Assembly (NCBI RefSeq): GCF_000373625.1
Contig: NZ_KB891993.1
Span: 744,001-808,000 of the forward strand
Direction of reading: 5' to 3'
Length of the DNA: 64,000 bases
Origin: Streptomyces sp. LaPpAH-108
GTDB taxonomy: Bacteria > Actinomycetota > Actinomycetes > Streptomycetales > Streptomycetaceae
Made by a program: the position numbers and the translations under genes. Within the stretch, counting starts at the first letter, position 1, and each line of letters opens with the position of its first letter. Positions 1-8,679 of the stretch are shown here, piece by piece. The notes under the pieces are model-generated. The model was not told the DNA's origin and ran no database searches. It saw nothing but the letters and a program-made list of their open reading frames with translations.

Positions 1-158
1 GAGCGGTGACCGGCGAGCAGGGGGTGCACGGCGGTCTCGGTGAAGTAGGCGGGCGAGGTGGCGCCGAGGCCGTGCACATAGACGCGCGGGGCGTCCCGGC
101 CGGGCAGCTCGACCCAGCGCATGAGGTCCCCTCGGGGCGTGACGGCGGCGTTGCGCAT
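1..158 (-). CDS. alpha/beta-fold hydrolase, N-terminal fragment
   Basis: Only the first 52 or so codons lie in the window; the gene continues past the left edge. It starts at the ATG at 158-156, preceded by AAGGAG with a 6-nt spacer. The translated start contains VYVHGLGATSPAYF, which has the HGLG oxyanion-hole signature placed where alpha/beta hydrolases carry it, about 30-40 residues in. The substrate cannot be inferred, and the catalytic Ser, Asp and His lie outside the window. The next gene on this strand ends 121 bp upstream, so this gene probably has its own promoter between 159 and 278. Confidence 0.65.
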   Translation of the reverse strand, partial: MRNAAVTPRGDLMRWVELPGRDAPRVYVHGLGATSPAYFTETAVHPLLAGHR

Positions 159-278
159 GGTCTGCTCCTTGATCACGACGAACGGACGAGTGTATCCGCC
201 CGCACGGACCGCCGGAGCAGCGGCAGGGCAGCTCACGACCCCCGGCAACGCCCCGTGGAGGAACCGCCGAAGGCCCCC

Positions 279-725
279 TCAGCCCTGTCGCGGCAGCCGT
301 ACCACCTGGACGAAGAAGTCGTCGATCTGGCGGACCGCCGCGATGAACTGGTCCAGGTCGACCGGCTTGGTGACGTACGCGTTGGCGTGCAGCTTGTAGC
401 TGCGCAGGATGTCCTCCTCCGCGGCCGAGGTGGTGAGCACGACCACGGGGATGTGGGACAGGTCCGGGTCGGACTTGATCCGCTCCAGGACCTGACGGCC
501 GTCGTACTTGGGGAGGTTGAGGTCGAGCAGGATCAGGTCCGGGCGGGGTGCGTCCGCGTGCTCGCCCTGGCGGTAGAGGAAGTGCAGCGCCTCCTCGCCG
601 TCCCGGACGACATGCAGGGTGTTGCCGATCTTGTTGTCCTCGAACGCCTCCCGGGTCATCAGCTCGTCCCCGGGGTCGTCCTCGACCAGGAGGACGTCGA
701 TGGGGGTGGCGGCGGGGGTCGTCAT
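279..725 (-). CDS. single-domain response regulator (Rcp1-like)
   Basis: A 148-residue protein made of one CheY-like receiver domain with no output domain. Acidic residues E15-D17, the phospho-acceptor D68 in LLDLNLP, T98 and the invariant K120 of TKP are all in place. It resembles the Rcp1 class of stand-alone receivers that pair with phytochrome-like or CHASE3 histidine kinases. Its ATG overlaps the TGA of the upstream kinase gene (ATGA, 722-725), so the two are translationally coupled and this is the likely phosphate recipient of that kinase. The partner acting downstream of it is not visible here. Confidence 0.9.
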   Translation of the reverse strand: MTTPAATPIDVLLVEDDPGDELMTREAFEDNKIGNTLHVVRDGEEALHFLYRQGEHADAPRPDLILLDLNLPKYDGRQVLERIKSDPDLSHIPVVVLTTSAAEEDILRSYKLHANAYVTKPVDLDQFIAAVRQIDDFFVQVVRLPRQG

Positions 726-2338
726 GTCAGGGCCTTTTCCTGGGAGTCGGCGCCGGTCTCGTCCGGGACGGGGGCGGCCGGGGGGAGGGTGAGGCAGAAG
801 CGGGTGCCGTCCGTGCAGGCGGTGTCGAGCCAGATCCTGCCCCCGTGATGTTCCACGATCTTCTTGCAGAGCGCCAGCCCGATGCCCGTACCACCGTAGG
901 CGTCCCGGCTGTGCAGCCGCTGGAAGATGACGAAGACCTTCTCCGCGAACTGGCCGGGGATGCCTATGCCGTTGTCCTTGACGCAGATCCGGACCATGCC
1001 GGGCTCGTCGGGGTCGGGTTCGCAGGTGACGGTGAGGTGTGGCACGCGTTCGGCATCGCGGAACTTGAGGGCGTTGCCCACCAGGTTCTGCCAGAGCATG
1101 GCCAGCAGGGTCGGGTCGCCGACGACCTCGGGCAGCGTGTCCGGCCGGTCGATGACGGCGCCGGACTCCTCGACGGCCGCGCCCAGGTTGGTCAGCGCCT
1201 TGTCCAGCGCCTGGTCGAGACCCACCGGCACGCGGGTGTCGTTGAGGCGGCCGACGCGGGAGAAGGTGAGCAGGTCGTTGATGAGGACCTGCATCCGCTT
1301 GGCGCCGTCCACGGCGAAGTCGATGTACTGCCGTCCCCGGTCGTCCAGTTGGTCGCCGTAGCGCTTCTCCAGGAGCTGGCAGAAGGAGGCGACCTTGCGC
1401 AGGGGTTCCTGGAGGTCGTGGGAGGCGACGTAGGCGAACTGCTCCAACTCGACGTTGGACCGGCGCAGTTCGACGGCCTGGGCGTCCAGGTCGGCGGTCT
1501 GCTGGGCCAGGGTGCGCTCCTGGTCGCGGGAGGCGTCGAGTTCGGCGACGATGCGCTTGCGCATGCCCTCCACGTCGTCGGCGAGCGCGACGAGGTCGGC
1601 GGGGCCGCTGCCGGTGATGACGTGGGCGAAGTCACCGCCCGACACCCGGCGGGAGGCAGTGCCCAGGATCTCCAGCGGGCGGGCGACCAGCATGCGCACG
1701 AGGAAGGCGAGGGCGATGCCGGTCAGCAGGAAGAGGGCCACCATGCCGCCGAGCACCGAGTTGCGCACGGTGCGTTCGTGGGCGATCTCGACGTGGCCCT
1801 CGCGGACGGAGCGGGCCAGGTCGGCGTTCTGCTTCGCCCACGTGGCGCGCAGCCGGTCGAAGTCGCGTCGGCCGCGTTCGGCAGTGGTCTTGTCGACGCG
1901 CTTCGGGTCGCCGGGGGTGACGGAGGCCGCCATCGGCTCGGCGTAGGAGCGGCGCCAGTCGGCGGCCTGCCGCTCGACGGCCTCCAGGTCCGCGAGCAGG
2001 TCGGGGCGGTCCCCGACGAGCTTGCGCAGCCGGGCGGCCGAGCGGGCCTCGTCGCTCTTGCCCTCGGTGTAGGGGGTGAGGAACTGCCGGTCGGCGGCGA
2101 TCGCGTAGCCGCGGATGCCGGTCTCCTGGTTGACCAGGGCGGCCTGGAGCCGGTACGCCTCCGTCCGCGCGGGCTGGACGTGCCGGAGCAGCCCGTCGGT
2201 GGCGGCGGCCGTTCGGCCCAGCAGGTCGGCGCCGATCACGGTGCCGACCACCACGAGCAGGGCCATCAGCGCCAGCACCAGCTGGAACCAGCCCTGCACC
2301 GTCAGGCTGCGCCGGTGCGCGCCCTTGTCGTTCCTCAC
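722..2338 (-). CDS. CHASE3-HAMP sensor histidine kinase
   Basis: A 538-residue membrane kinase. The order is TM1 about residues 17-38, a helical extracytoplasmic CHASE3-like region about 45-185, TM2 about 195-215, HAMP about 215-268, a coiled coil, and HisKA with the phospho-accepting H307 in SHDLQEP. A HATPase_c domain follows with NLVGNALKF, DNGIGIP and GTGIGLALCKKI. I prefer the GTG at 2338, which has GGAG six bases upstream; an in-frame GTG at 2365 would add nine residues but has a poorer site. It sits between a receiver-phosphatase gene and a lone receiver, so the three form one signalling operon. The signal sensed is unknown. Confidence 0.9.
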   Translation of the reverse strand: MRNDKGAHRRSLTVQGWFQLVLALMALLVVVGTVIGADLLGRTAAATDGLLRHVQPARTEAYRLQAALVNQETGIRGYAIAADRQFLTPYTEGKSDEARSAARLRKLVGDRPDLLADLEAVERQAADWRRSYAEPMAASVTPGDPKRVDKTTAERGRRDFDRLRATWAKQNADLARSVREGHVEIAHERTVRNSVLGGMVALFLLTGIALAFLVRMLVARPLEILGTASRRVSGGDFAHVITGSGPADLVALADDVEGMRKRIVAELDASRDQERTLAQQTADLDAQAVELRRSNVELEQFAYVASHDLQEPLRKVASFCQLLEKRYGDQLDDRGRQYIDFAVDGAKRMQVLINDLLTFSRVGRLNDTRVPVGLDQALDKALTNLGAAVEESGAVIDRPDTLPEVVGDPTLLAMLWQNLVGNALKFRDAERVPHLTVTCEPDPDEPGMVRICVKDNGIGIPGQFAEKVFVIFQRLHSRDAYGGTGIGLALCKKIVEHHGGRIWLDTACTDGTRFCLTLPPAAPVPDETGADSQEKALT

Positions 2339-2367
2339 CGTGTGCTCCGACTCCGTTGGTGTCACTT

Positions 2368-3585
2368 CTAGTTCCAGCTCACATGAACGACGGCCACATC
2401 GTCCGCGAGTCCGCCGCGTTCCTCGGCGAGGCCCTCGGCGCGGTCGATCAGGGTGTCGACGAAGTCCTCGGCGGGCAGGGTGGCCGACTCCCGGGCGAGG
2501 GCCAGCAGCCCTTCCTCGCCGAGGCGTTCGGGGCCCCGGCTGACGTGTCCCTCGAACAGGCCATCGGTGAACAGCACCACGGACGCGCCCGGCGGCACCG
2601 GCAGTTCGGAGGTGGGCCACCCGGCCACGCCGGGGACCATGCCGAGCGCGGGTCCGCCGGGCACCTCCACCCAGTCCACCTCGGCGCCGGTACGGCGCAG
2701 CAGCCCGGGGTGTCCAGCCCGTACGACGCTGGCGCTGTGGGCGCCGGGTACGGCGGCCAGGCTCACCAGGGTGGCGAAGACCTCGTCCCGGGCGCGCTCG
2801 GCGACCAGCAACTCCTCCAGGCGGCCGACCTGTTCGGCGCCGGTGATGCCGCTGAGCACGAGGGTGCGCCAGGCGATGCGCAGCGCGACACCGAGGGCGG
2901 CCTCGTCGGGGCCGTGTCCGGAGACGTCCCCGACCAGGGCGTGGACGGCGCCGTCGGCGCTCTGCACGATGTCGTAGAAGTCGCCGCCGAGCAGGGCCTG
3001 GGCGCGGCCGGGGCGGTAGCGGGCCACCACGTCGACGCCCTCGGCGCGCAGCAACGGCCTGGGCAGCAGGCCGCGTTCGAGGCGGGCGTTCTCCCGGGCC
3101 TGCATCTGGCTGGCCTGGAGGGCGACGGCGGACTGCTCGGCCTGCTTGCGCTGGATCGCGTAGCGCACGGCGCGGCCGAAGAGTTCGGGTTCGACGCGGC
3201 CCTTGACGAGGTAGTCCTGGGCGCCCGCCGCGACGGCGGCGAGGCCGGTCTGCTCCTCGGCGAGGCCGGTGAGGACGACGACGGCCACCTGGTCGGCGTG
3301 CGCCTGGACCAGGGACAGGGCCTCCAGGCCCTGGGCGTCCGGCAGATGCAGATCGAGCAGGACGCAGTCGGGCACCTCGGCGGCGAGCACGTCCGCGGCC
3401 TCGGCCATCGAACGCACCCAGCGCAGGCTCATCTTGAGCGCACTGTCGGTGACCAGTTCCTCCACCAGGAGGGCGTCCCCGGGGTCGTCCTCGACCAGCA
3501 GCACCGACGGCTCCCGGCCGTCCCACTCCGCCTCGTCCCGTGCCGTCGGCACGAGCCGTGCGGCATCCGACCGCGACGTCACCAT
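2368..3585 (-). CDS. receiver-linked SpoIIE/PP2C serine phosphatase
   Basis: A 405-residue protein with an N-terminal receiver (acidic pair in LLVEDDPGD, phospho-acceptor D78 in LLDLHLPD, K128), a short helical linker about 145-180, and a SpoIIE-type phosphatase domain. The phosphatase metal-binding motifs GGDFYDIV, GDVSGHGPDEA, FTDGLFE and the final DDVAVV are intact. RsbU-type proteins of this kind dephosphorylate anti-sigma-factor antagonists, and the receiver would make the output depend on a kinase, probably the adjacent one. The ATG at 3585 has GGAGG nine bases upstream; an upstream in-frame ATG at 3669 lacks such a site and would add an Arg-rich tail unlike a receiver N-terminus. Confidence 0.88.
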   Translation of the reverse strand: MVTSRSDAARLVPTARDEAEWDGREPSVLLVEDDPGDALLVEELVTDSALKMSLRWVRSMAEAADVLAAEVPDCVLLDLHLPDAQGLEALSLVQAHADQVAVVVLTGLAEEQTGLAAVAAGAQDYLVKGRVEPELFGRAVRYAIQRKQAEQSAVALQASQMQARENARLERGLLPRPLLRAEGVDVVARYRPGRAQALLGGDFYDIVQSADGAVHALVGDVSGHGPDEAALGVALRIAWRTLVLSGITGAEQVGRLEELLVAERARDEVFATLVSLAAVPGAHSASVVRAGHPGLLRRTGAEVDWVEVPGGPALGMVPGVAGWPTSELPVPPGASVVLFTDGLFEGHVSRGPERLGEEGLLALARESATLPAEDFVDTLIDRAEGLAEERGGLADDVAVVHVSWN

Positions 3586-3676
3586 GGCCCTGCCCCTCCC
3601 ACCCCTACCCCGTCGCCTACGCTCAGTGGACGCCGACCGCCAGGGGCCGAGCATACTCATCGCGCCCATCCGATGG

Positions 3677-3859
3677 TCACCAGTCCCCTATGCCCAGGGA
3701 GCGGGGAAAGTGATCCGGGCAATGGGCCGTGCGGCCACGTTTTTCGCGACGGTGCCGGAAAGCCGACCGGGCCTCCAGGACGTTCACCCGGGGTTCGCCG
3801 ATGAAGCCGAGTGTCCGCCGCTCCGTGTGCGCGCCGACCAACCACCGCACCTCGGACAC
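3677..3859 (-). CDS. hypothetical small protein (60 aa), uncertain
   Basis: The roughly 320 bp between the phosphatase start and the MFS stop holds one plausible reading frame, starting at a GTG at 3859 with AGAGG ten bases before it. The first 35 codons have the very high GC third-position bias of real genes; the last 20 codons lose it. The product is basic, with no membrane segment and no recognised motif (it contains HTERRTLGF and EPRVNVLEAR). Nearby, 3650-3655 reads TATGCT on the minus strand and could be the -10 of the signalling operon. The frame may be a gene, a decayed gene or chance. Confidence 0.35.
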   Translation of the reverse strand: MSEVRWLVGAHTERRTLGFIGEPRVNVLEARSAFRHRREKRGRTAHCPDHFPRSLGIGDW

Positions 3860-3905
3860 GGGTTGACAGCCTCTTACGCCGCCGGGGCCGCCCTTGGCGA
3901 GGCTC

Positions 3906-5174
3906 TTACGGCGACGACTCCGCAGGTCGGCTCCCCCGCTGGAGCCTCGCAGAGGTACGGCGCAGCTCGGCCGTGGTGGCGCCCACCGCGAGGACCGCGA
4001 GGACGCACAGCAGGCCGCCGCTGACGAGTGCCGTCGTGCCCGTGGTGACGGACGCGACGAGGCCGCCGCGCACGTTGCCGAGGTCGGGCCCGGCCTGGCC
4101 GACGATCTGTTCGGCGGCGCCGACCCGGCCGAGCAGTGCGCGCGGGGTGTGTGCCTGGACGACGGTGCCGCGGGCCACGACGGACACCGTGTCGGCGGCG
4201 CCCGCGAGGACGAGGCAGCCCAGGCCGAGCCAGGGGTCGGTCGCCAGCCCGAAGAGGATCAGGGCGGCGCCCCACGCGGCGGAGGCGACGAGCATGACCA
4301 GGCCGGGGCGCGGGCTCCGGGTGAAGGTCCCGGAGAGCAGGGAGGCCGCCACGCCGCCGACGGCGACAGCGGTGAGGAACAGTCCGAGTGTGCGCGGGTC
4401 TCCGCCGAACCGTTCCGCGTTGACCAGCGGGAACAGGCTGATCGGCATGGACAGCACGGTCGCGGCCAGGTCGGTGAGCAGGGCCCCGCGCACGACGGGG
4501 GTGCGCACCAGGAAGGCCAGCCCGTCCCGTACGCCGCGCAGTCCGGGCCTGGCGGGCTCGGCGTCGCCGTCCGGGCTCATCCGGGGCAGGCCGAGGGCGC
4601 CCAGGAGCGCGGCGAGGAAGGTGAGGGAGTCGATCAGATAGCACCCGCCGACGCCCACCCCGCTCACGAGCAGGCCGCCCAGCGCGGGTCCGGCCAGCAT
4701 CGCGGCCTGCATGGCGATGCGCCGCAGGGCGAGTCCGGCCGCGCGCTGCGGCTCGGGCAGCAGGTGCGGGACGAACGTCCGCGAGACCGGCGCCCCTCCG
4801 GCGACGAAGCAGGACTGGAGGGCGACGAGGCCCAGGACTCCGGCGGGCGGCAGCTGCCCGAGGAATCCCTGGAGGGCGAGGAGCAGTGAGCAGAGGGCCT
4901 GGCCGCCGGTCGTCCACAGATAGAACCGGCGCCGGTCCACCCGGTCGGCCAGCGCGCCCGCGAAGAGCCCGAGCCCGACGAGCGGCACCGCCTGCGCCAG
5001 CCCGACGGCACCGGTCCACGCCGTGCTCCCGGTCAGCTCCCAGATCTGGAACATCACGGCGACGGCCGTCATCTGGCCGCCGAACCCGGACAGCGTCTGC
5101 CCCAGCCACAGCCGCCGGAAGGCGGGCGACGACCGCAGCGGGGTCACATCGAGCAGCACGCGTTCCAGGCCCAT
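3906..5174 (-). CDS. MFS transporter, EntS/MFS_3-like exporter
   Basis: A 422-residue integral membrane protein with about 12 hydrophobic segments. The first cytoplasmic loop, between TM2 and TM3, carries ADRVDRRRFYLW, the basic motif-A region of major facilitator exporters. The overall pattern (LRSSPAFRRLWLGQTLSGFGGQM at the start) fits the MFS_3/EntS family that exports siderophores, macrolides or other small molecules; the cargo is not predictable. I start at the ATG at 5174 because the 66 codons upstream in the same frame are hydrophilic and overlap the divergent NUDIX promoter. It runs away from the NUDIX gene and has no operon partner. Confidence 0.85.
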   Translation of the reverse strand: MGLERVLLDVTPLRSSPAFRRLWLGQTLSGFGGQMTAVAVMFQIWELTGSTAWTGAVGLAQAVPLVGLGLFAGALADRVDRRRFYLWTTGGQALCSLLLALQGFLGQLPPAGVLGLVALQSCFVAGGAPVSRTFVPHLLPEPQRAAGLALRRIAMQAAMLAGPALGGLLVSGVGVGGCYLIDSLTFLAALLGALGLPRMSPDGDAEPARPGLRGVRDGLAFLVRTPVVRGALLTDLAATVLSMPISLFPLVNAERFGGDPRTLGLFLTAVAVGGVAASLLSGTFTRSPRPGLVMLVASAAWGAALILFGLATDPWLGLGCLVLAGAADTVSVVARGTVVQAHTPRALLGRVGAAEQIVGQAGPDLGNVRGGLVASVTTGTTALVSGGLLCVLAVLAVGATTAELRRTSARLQRGSRPAESSP

Positions 5175-5313
5175 GACCGGCCAGTCTGCCCCAGCGGCAA
5201 CCGAGTTCACGCCACCCGCCCCGAACCGGTCATCCCCTCCCCCGCCTCGCATGAGTCCGCCCATGCCGGGGCAGTCTGAGCAAGCCCGCCACATCCGCCC
5301 GAGAGGTGCCGAA

Positions 5314-5790
5314 ATGCCCGACGACGACACCGACTTCGTACCGGCGAAGAGCGGACGGACCCTGAACGTCATCGGCGTCCACCTGTACGCGGAGGACCCG
5401 GAGGGCCGCGTCCTGCTCGGCCTGCGCCATCCCGACTCCGCCTACCAGGGCGGGAGTTGGCACTTCCTGGCCGGACACTGCGAGCAGGAGTCCGCCGTCG
5501 CGTGCCTGATCCGGGAGGCGTACGAGGAGGGCGGGCTGGTGATCGACCCCGCCGACGTGGAGTTCGCGCACGTGGTGCATCTGCGGGACGCCCCCGGGAG
5601 GCGACCCCGCATGCAACTGATCTTCCGCGTGAGCGAGTTGAAAAGCACCCCCGAGGTGCGAGAGCCCGACAAGTGCCTGGCCTGGCGCTGGTGGCCCCCG
5701 GACGCCCTCCCGGACCCGCTCGTCCCTTACGCCCGCGCGGCCATCGAGGGCATCCGCGCCGGACGCACGTACACGGAGCTGGGCTGGTGA
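5314..5790 (+). CDS. NUDIX hydrolase
   Basis: 158 residues with a NUDIX fold. The catalytic box is recognisable as E-SAVACLI-REAYEEGGL; the REAYEEGG metal-binding helix is intact, while the first glycine of the consensus appears shifted by one position. It would hydrolyse a nucleoside diphosphate linked to another moiety; the substrate is unknown. The ATG at 5314 has GAGAGG seven bases upstream. The MFS gene diverges from it, leaving 139 bp for both promoters. A second NUDIX gene follows 113 bp downstream, but the two proteins are not close in sequence. Confidence 0.85.
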   Translation: MPDDDTDFVPAKSGRTLNVIGVHLYAEDPEGRVLLGLRHPDSAYQGGSWHFLAGHCEQESAVACLIREAYEEGGLVIDPADVEFAHVVHLRDAPGRRPRMQLIFRVSELKSTPEVREPDKCLAWRWWPPDALPDPLVPYARAAIEGIRAGRTYTELGW

Positions 5791-5903
5791 GCCGGATGAA
5801 CACCAAGTCGCGCTCCCGGAGCCGCCGTTGAGCACCGAACACCGTCACCGTCACACCGAGCCGGCGCGGCCGACAGTCCGAACCGCCCTTTCACGGAGGC
5901 CCG

Positions 5904-6428
5904 TTGAAACAGAAACCCCTCGGGAAGAAGGTCTGGCTGCCTCCGGAGGAGTACGCCGAGACGGTCATGAAGGCCACCGGTTTCGCCTGTGTCTTCTTCA
6001 CCGACGAGCACGACCGGCCGCTGCAACTGCACGGCGTCTACAGCGCCACGCACCCCTGGCAGTTCCCGGGCGGCACGATGGAGCCCGGGGAGCGGCCGTG
6101 GGAGACTGCGGTCCGGGAGTGTGAGGAGGAGACCGGCATCCGGGTGGCCGGCCCGCCCCGGCTGCTGGCGACGGTGTTCGGACTGCCGGGCTCCCCCTGG
6201 CCGTACAGCACCATGGGGCTCGTCTTCGACGGCGGGCGGCTCGGCGCGGCACAGCTCCGGGGGCTCGTGCTGGACCCGGAGGAGCACGACGAGGCGCGGG
6301 TGCTGCCGCTCGCCGCCTGGCAACCGCTCATGCCGGTACGGGACTTCGCGCGGCTGAGCGCGGTGGTGGAGGCCCGCACCACCGGGGTGGCGGCCTATTT
6401 CGACTCATGGGACTGGGAGACCGAGTGA
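5904..6428 (+). CDS. NUDIX hydrolase (TTG start)
   Basis: 174 residues with a complete NUDIX box, GGTMEPGERPWETAVRECEEETGI, at about residues 56-79, so the catalytic metal site is intact. The start is a TTG at 5904 preceded by ACGGAGG; no ATG lies near, and conservation-like sequence begins at once (KQKPLGKKVWLPPEEYAE). The substrate cannot be read from sequence. Its TGA overlaps the GTG of the VanX-like gene (GTGA), so the two are co-translated and a PIG-L gene follows directly. This makes a three-gene unit of small hydrolases. Confidence 0.88.
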   Translation: MKQKPLGKKVWLPPEEYAETVMKATGFACVFFTDEHDRPLQLHGVYSATHPWQFPGGTMEPGERPWETAVRECEEETGIRVAGPPRLLATVFGLPGSPWPYSTMGLVFDGGRLGAAQLRGLVLDPEEHDEARVLPLAAWQPLMPVRDFARLSAVVEARTTGVAAYFDSWDWETE

Positions 6429-7093
6429 GCATCGTGCTGATGTCCGACGACCGGGTGGCCGGGATACCGGTCGAGGAGTGCGGGGAGCGGCTGATCGACG
6501 TCCGCACCGGGGACACGCTCCGCGTGGACGCCCGCCGCCGGGACGCGGCCGGAGCCTTCGCGCATCTGCGGGAGGGGGTCGTGGAACGGCTGCTGCACGC
6601 GCGGTCACTGCTGCCGGACGGGCTCGGCCTGCTGCTCGTGGAGGGGTACCGGCCTCCGGCCCTGCAGCGCCGTTACTTCGCGGACTACGCGGGTGAACTC
6701 GCCCGGGACAACCCCGACTGGCCGCCGCACCGGCTCCGCGCCGCCGCCAGCCGCTATGTCTCGCCCCCGGAGATCGCCCCGCACAGCGCGGGCGCCGCCG
6801 TCGACCTCACCCTAGTCGACAGCGAGGGCGTCGAACTCGACATGGGCACCCGGATGAACGCCACCCCGGAGGAGAGCGAGGGCGCCTGCTACACCGATGC
6901 CGCCAACATCAGCGACCGCGCCCGCGAGCACCGCGCCGTCCTCTCGGCCGCGCTGACCTCGGCGGGCCTGGTCAACTACGGTACGGAGTGGTGGCATTGG
7001 AGCTGGGGCGACCGCTACTGGGCCTATCGGACGGACCGGCCCGCCGCGCTGTACGGCCCGGTGGAACACCCGCAACTCCCCCCGGAGCACTGA
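6425..7093 (+). CDS. D-alanyl-D-alanine dipeptidase (VanX/M15D family)
   Basis: 222 residues. The M15D zinc site is visible: His and Asp in APHSAGAAVDLTL (the SxGxAxD pattern) and the second His in EWWHWSWGDRYWAY, with the preceding Glu as general base. VEGYRPPALQRRYF supplies the transition-state arginine region. Family members cleave D-Ala-D-Ala dipeptide in the cytoplasm; outside vancomycin-resistance clusters they recycle or salvage cell-wall dipeptide. No vanH or vanA neighbour is present, so I read it as housekeeping salvage. The GTG at 6425 overlaps the upstream TGA and has GGGAG five bases before it; ATG 6440 is an alternative. Confidence 0.88.
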   Translation: MSIVLMSDDRVAGIPVEECGERLIDVRTGDTLRVDARRRDAAGAFAHLREGVVERLLHARSLLPDGLGLLLVEGYRPPALQRRYFADYAGELARDNPDWPPHRLRAAASRYVSPPEIAPHSAGAAVDLTLVDSEGVELDMGTRMNATPEESEGACYTDAANISDRAREHRAVLSAALTSAGLVNYGTEWWHWSWGDRYWAYRTDRPAALYGPVEHPQLPPEH

Positions 7094-7097
7094 GCCG

Positions 7098-7862
7098 ATG
7101 ACACCGCCCAGCCTGCTCGCCGTCTTCGCCCACCCCGACGACGAGTCCCTGGTCTGCGGCGGTGTCCTCGCCCGGCACGCGGCGGCGGGGGCCCGGGTGA
7201 CGGTCGTGACCACCACCTGGGCCCCCGGCACCTATCGCGCCGACGAACTGGTGGACTCCGTACGGGCGTTGGGCGCCGAGCCGCCTCGCCTGCTCGGCTA
7301 CGCCGACGACCGCGTCCCCGACTCGGCGCCGGGGCAGCCGCATTGGTGCGACGTACCGCTGGACGAGGCGGTCGCCCGGGTGGTGGCCGCCATCCGGGCC
7401 GCCCGCCCGGAGATCGTGCTCACGCACGACGCGTACGGCGGCCTCACCGGGCACCCGGATCACCGCCGCACCCACCAGGTCACCCTGCTCGCCGCAGCCG
7501 CCGCCGGACTCGGGGACCTCCACCCGGAGGCGGGCGAGCCGTGGCAGCCGAGGGCCGTGTACCTGGCCACCCACCCGGACACGGCACTGACCGACCTCGT
7601 CCCCCTGCTGGCCCGGGCCCGCAAGTCCGTCCTGGCCGTGCCGCAGCACCAGGTGAGCGCGGTGGTGGACGTACGCCCGTGGCGGGACCGGAAATGGGCG
7701 GCGATCCTGGCCCACCGCAGCCAGGTGGAGCGCGAACGCCCCCTCCCCGGCATCCTCGCCCGCCTCCCCGCCGCGACACGGCACCGGATCATCGGCACGG
7801 AGTACTACCTGCGGGTCGGCCTCGTCCCGGCCTCACCGCCCCTGACCGATCTGACGGCCTGA
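7098..7862 (+). CDS. PIG-L family N-deacetylase
   Basis: 254 residues of the PIG-L/LmbE deacetylase fold. The zinc motif AHPDDES is at residues 11-17 and the second ligand motif GHPDHRRTH is near residue 117. Family members remove acetyl groups from GlcNAc-linked substrates such as mycothiol precursors, bacillithiol precursors or glycopeptide sugars; which one applies here is unknown. It follows the VanX-like gene by 4 bp, so it is in the same transcript. Together with the dipeptidase, a role in cell-wall fragment salvage is an inference, not something the sequence shows. Confidence 0.88.
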   Translation: MTPPSLLAVFAHPDDESLVCGGVLARHAAAGARVTVVTTTWAPGTYRADELVDSVRALGAEPPRLLGYADDRVPDSAPGQPHWCDVPLDEAVARVVAAIRAARPEIVLTHDAYGGLTGHPDHRRTHQVTLLAAAAAGLGDLHPEAGEPWQPRAVYLATHPDTALTDLVPLLARARKSVLAVPQHQVSAVVDVRPWRDRKWAAILAHRSQVERERPLPGILARLPAATRHRIIGTEYYLRVGLVPASPPLTDLTA

Positions 7863-7882
7863 ACGCCCCGAGGAACAGTCCC

Positions 7883-8602
7883 TCACCCGAGCGTGACCAG
7901 CCGCGCCCCGCCGTCCGCCTCCAGCACCGTCCCCGTCAGATTGCCGTTCGTCGCCGCGAGCGCCACCACCTCGGCCACCTCCTCCGCCGTGGCGACGTGC
8001 CGTACCGGCAGGGCTGCGGCGGCCTGGGCGAAGTAGCCCTGCCGCGCCTCCTCGGGGAGTCCGTCCCACCAGGGGGTGTCGACGAGCCCCGGGGAGACGG
8101 CGTTCACACGGATCGGGGCGAGTTCCACGGCCAGCGGCCGTACCAGCGCCTCGACCGCGCCGTTGACGGCGGCGAGGCCCGCGGTGCCGGGCATTCCGGT
8201 GCGGGCGCTGACGGCGCCGAGCAGGGTGATCGAGCCGTTCGGCGCCAGGTGCGGCAGGACCGCCTGGAGGGTGGCGAGGTGGGCCCAGAGCTTGGCGTCG
8301 AACGCCCGGCGCAGGACGGTGAGGTCCAACTCCGCGAGCGGGCCCGCGCCTTCGCCGCCGCTGGCCGCGAGGACCAGCCAGTCGACGGTGCCGATGCTCT
8401 CGGCGACGGCGCGGATCGCATCGCCGTCGGTGGCGTCGGCCCGGTGGCCGACGAGGACGGGATCGGTGGCGGCGAGCCCGTCGAGCCGTTCCTTGCCGCG
8501 GCCGACCACGTGCACGGCCGCGCCGCGCGCCGCCAGGAGGCGGGCCGTGGCGAGCCCGATCCCGGACGTGCCGCCGACCACCAGAGCTGTGTGCTGGGAC
8601 AT
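7883..8602 (-). CDS. SDR-family oxidoreductase lacking the YxxxK pair
   Basis: 239 residues with a Rossmann fold: the cofactor loop VGGTSGIG is at about residues 9-16 and the PG motif RVNAVSPGLVDTPWW is near residue 175. At the usual active site the sequence is GLAAVNGAVEAL, so the catalytic Tyr is Leu and the Lys is Asn. It may bind NAD(P) without classical SDR chemistry, or belong to a divergent subgroup. The ATG at 8602 has AGGAGA upstream. It is divergent from a TetR regulator with 77 bp between them, the usual layout for a regulator and its target. Confidence 0.82.
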   Translation of the reverse strand: MSQHTALVVGGTSGIGLATARLLAARGAAVHVVGRGKERLDGLAATDPVLVGHRADATDGDAIRAVAESIGTVDWLVLAASGGEGAGPLAELDLTVLRRAFDAKLWAHLATLQAVLPHLAPNGSITLLGAVSARTGMPGTAGLAAVNGAVEALVRPLAVELAPIRVNAVSPGLVDTPWWDGLPEEARQGYFAQAAAALPVRHVATAEEVAEVVALAATNGNLTGTVLEADGGARLVTLG

Positions 8603-8640
8603 GAGCAGGTCTCCTCCGTGCGGGCCGTCGTCGCGACCCG

Positions 8641-8679
8641 CTAATTTCGAACCGTCGCGTCTCGATTAAGCTAGCCCCC
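8641..8679. promoter_or_regulatory. SDR/TetR divergent control region
   Basis: CTAATTTCGA and TCGATTAAG form an imperfect inverted repeat across 8641-8670, the expected kind of site for the adjacent TetR protein. TAAGCT at 8667-8672 is followed after seven bases by the ATG at 8680, so the TetR mRNA is probably leaderless and an operator here would overlap its -10. The repeat is imperfect and I found no second copy, so the operator call is tentative. Confidence 0.35.

Noticed and set aside
548..2371. Long plus-strand reading frame of 607 codons
   Set aside because: It is antisense to the histidine kinase, whose motifs are intact; the composition is the usual high-GC shadow.
6425..7862. Vancomycin-resistance cluster around the VanX-like gene
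   Set aside because: No vanH, vanA or vanRS genes are adjacent; the neighbours are NUDIX and PIG-L enzymes.
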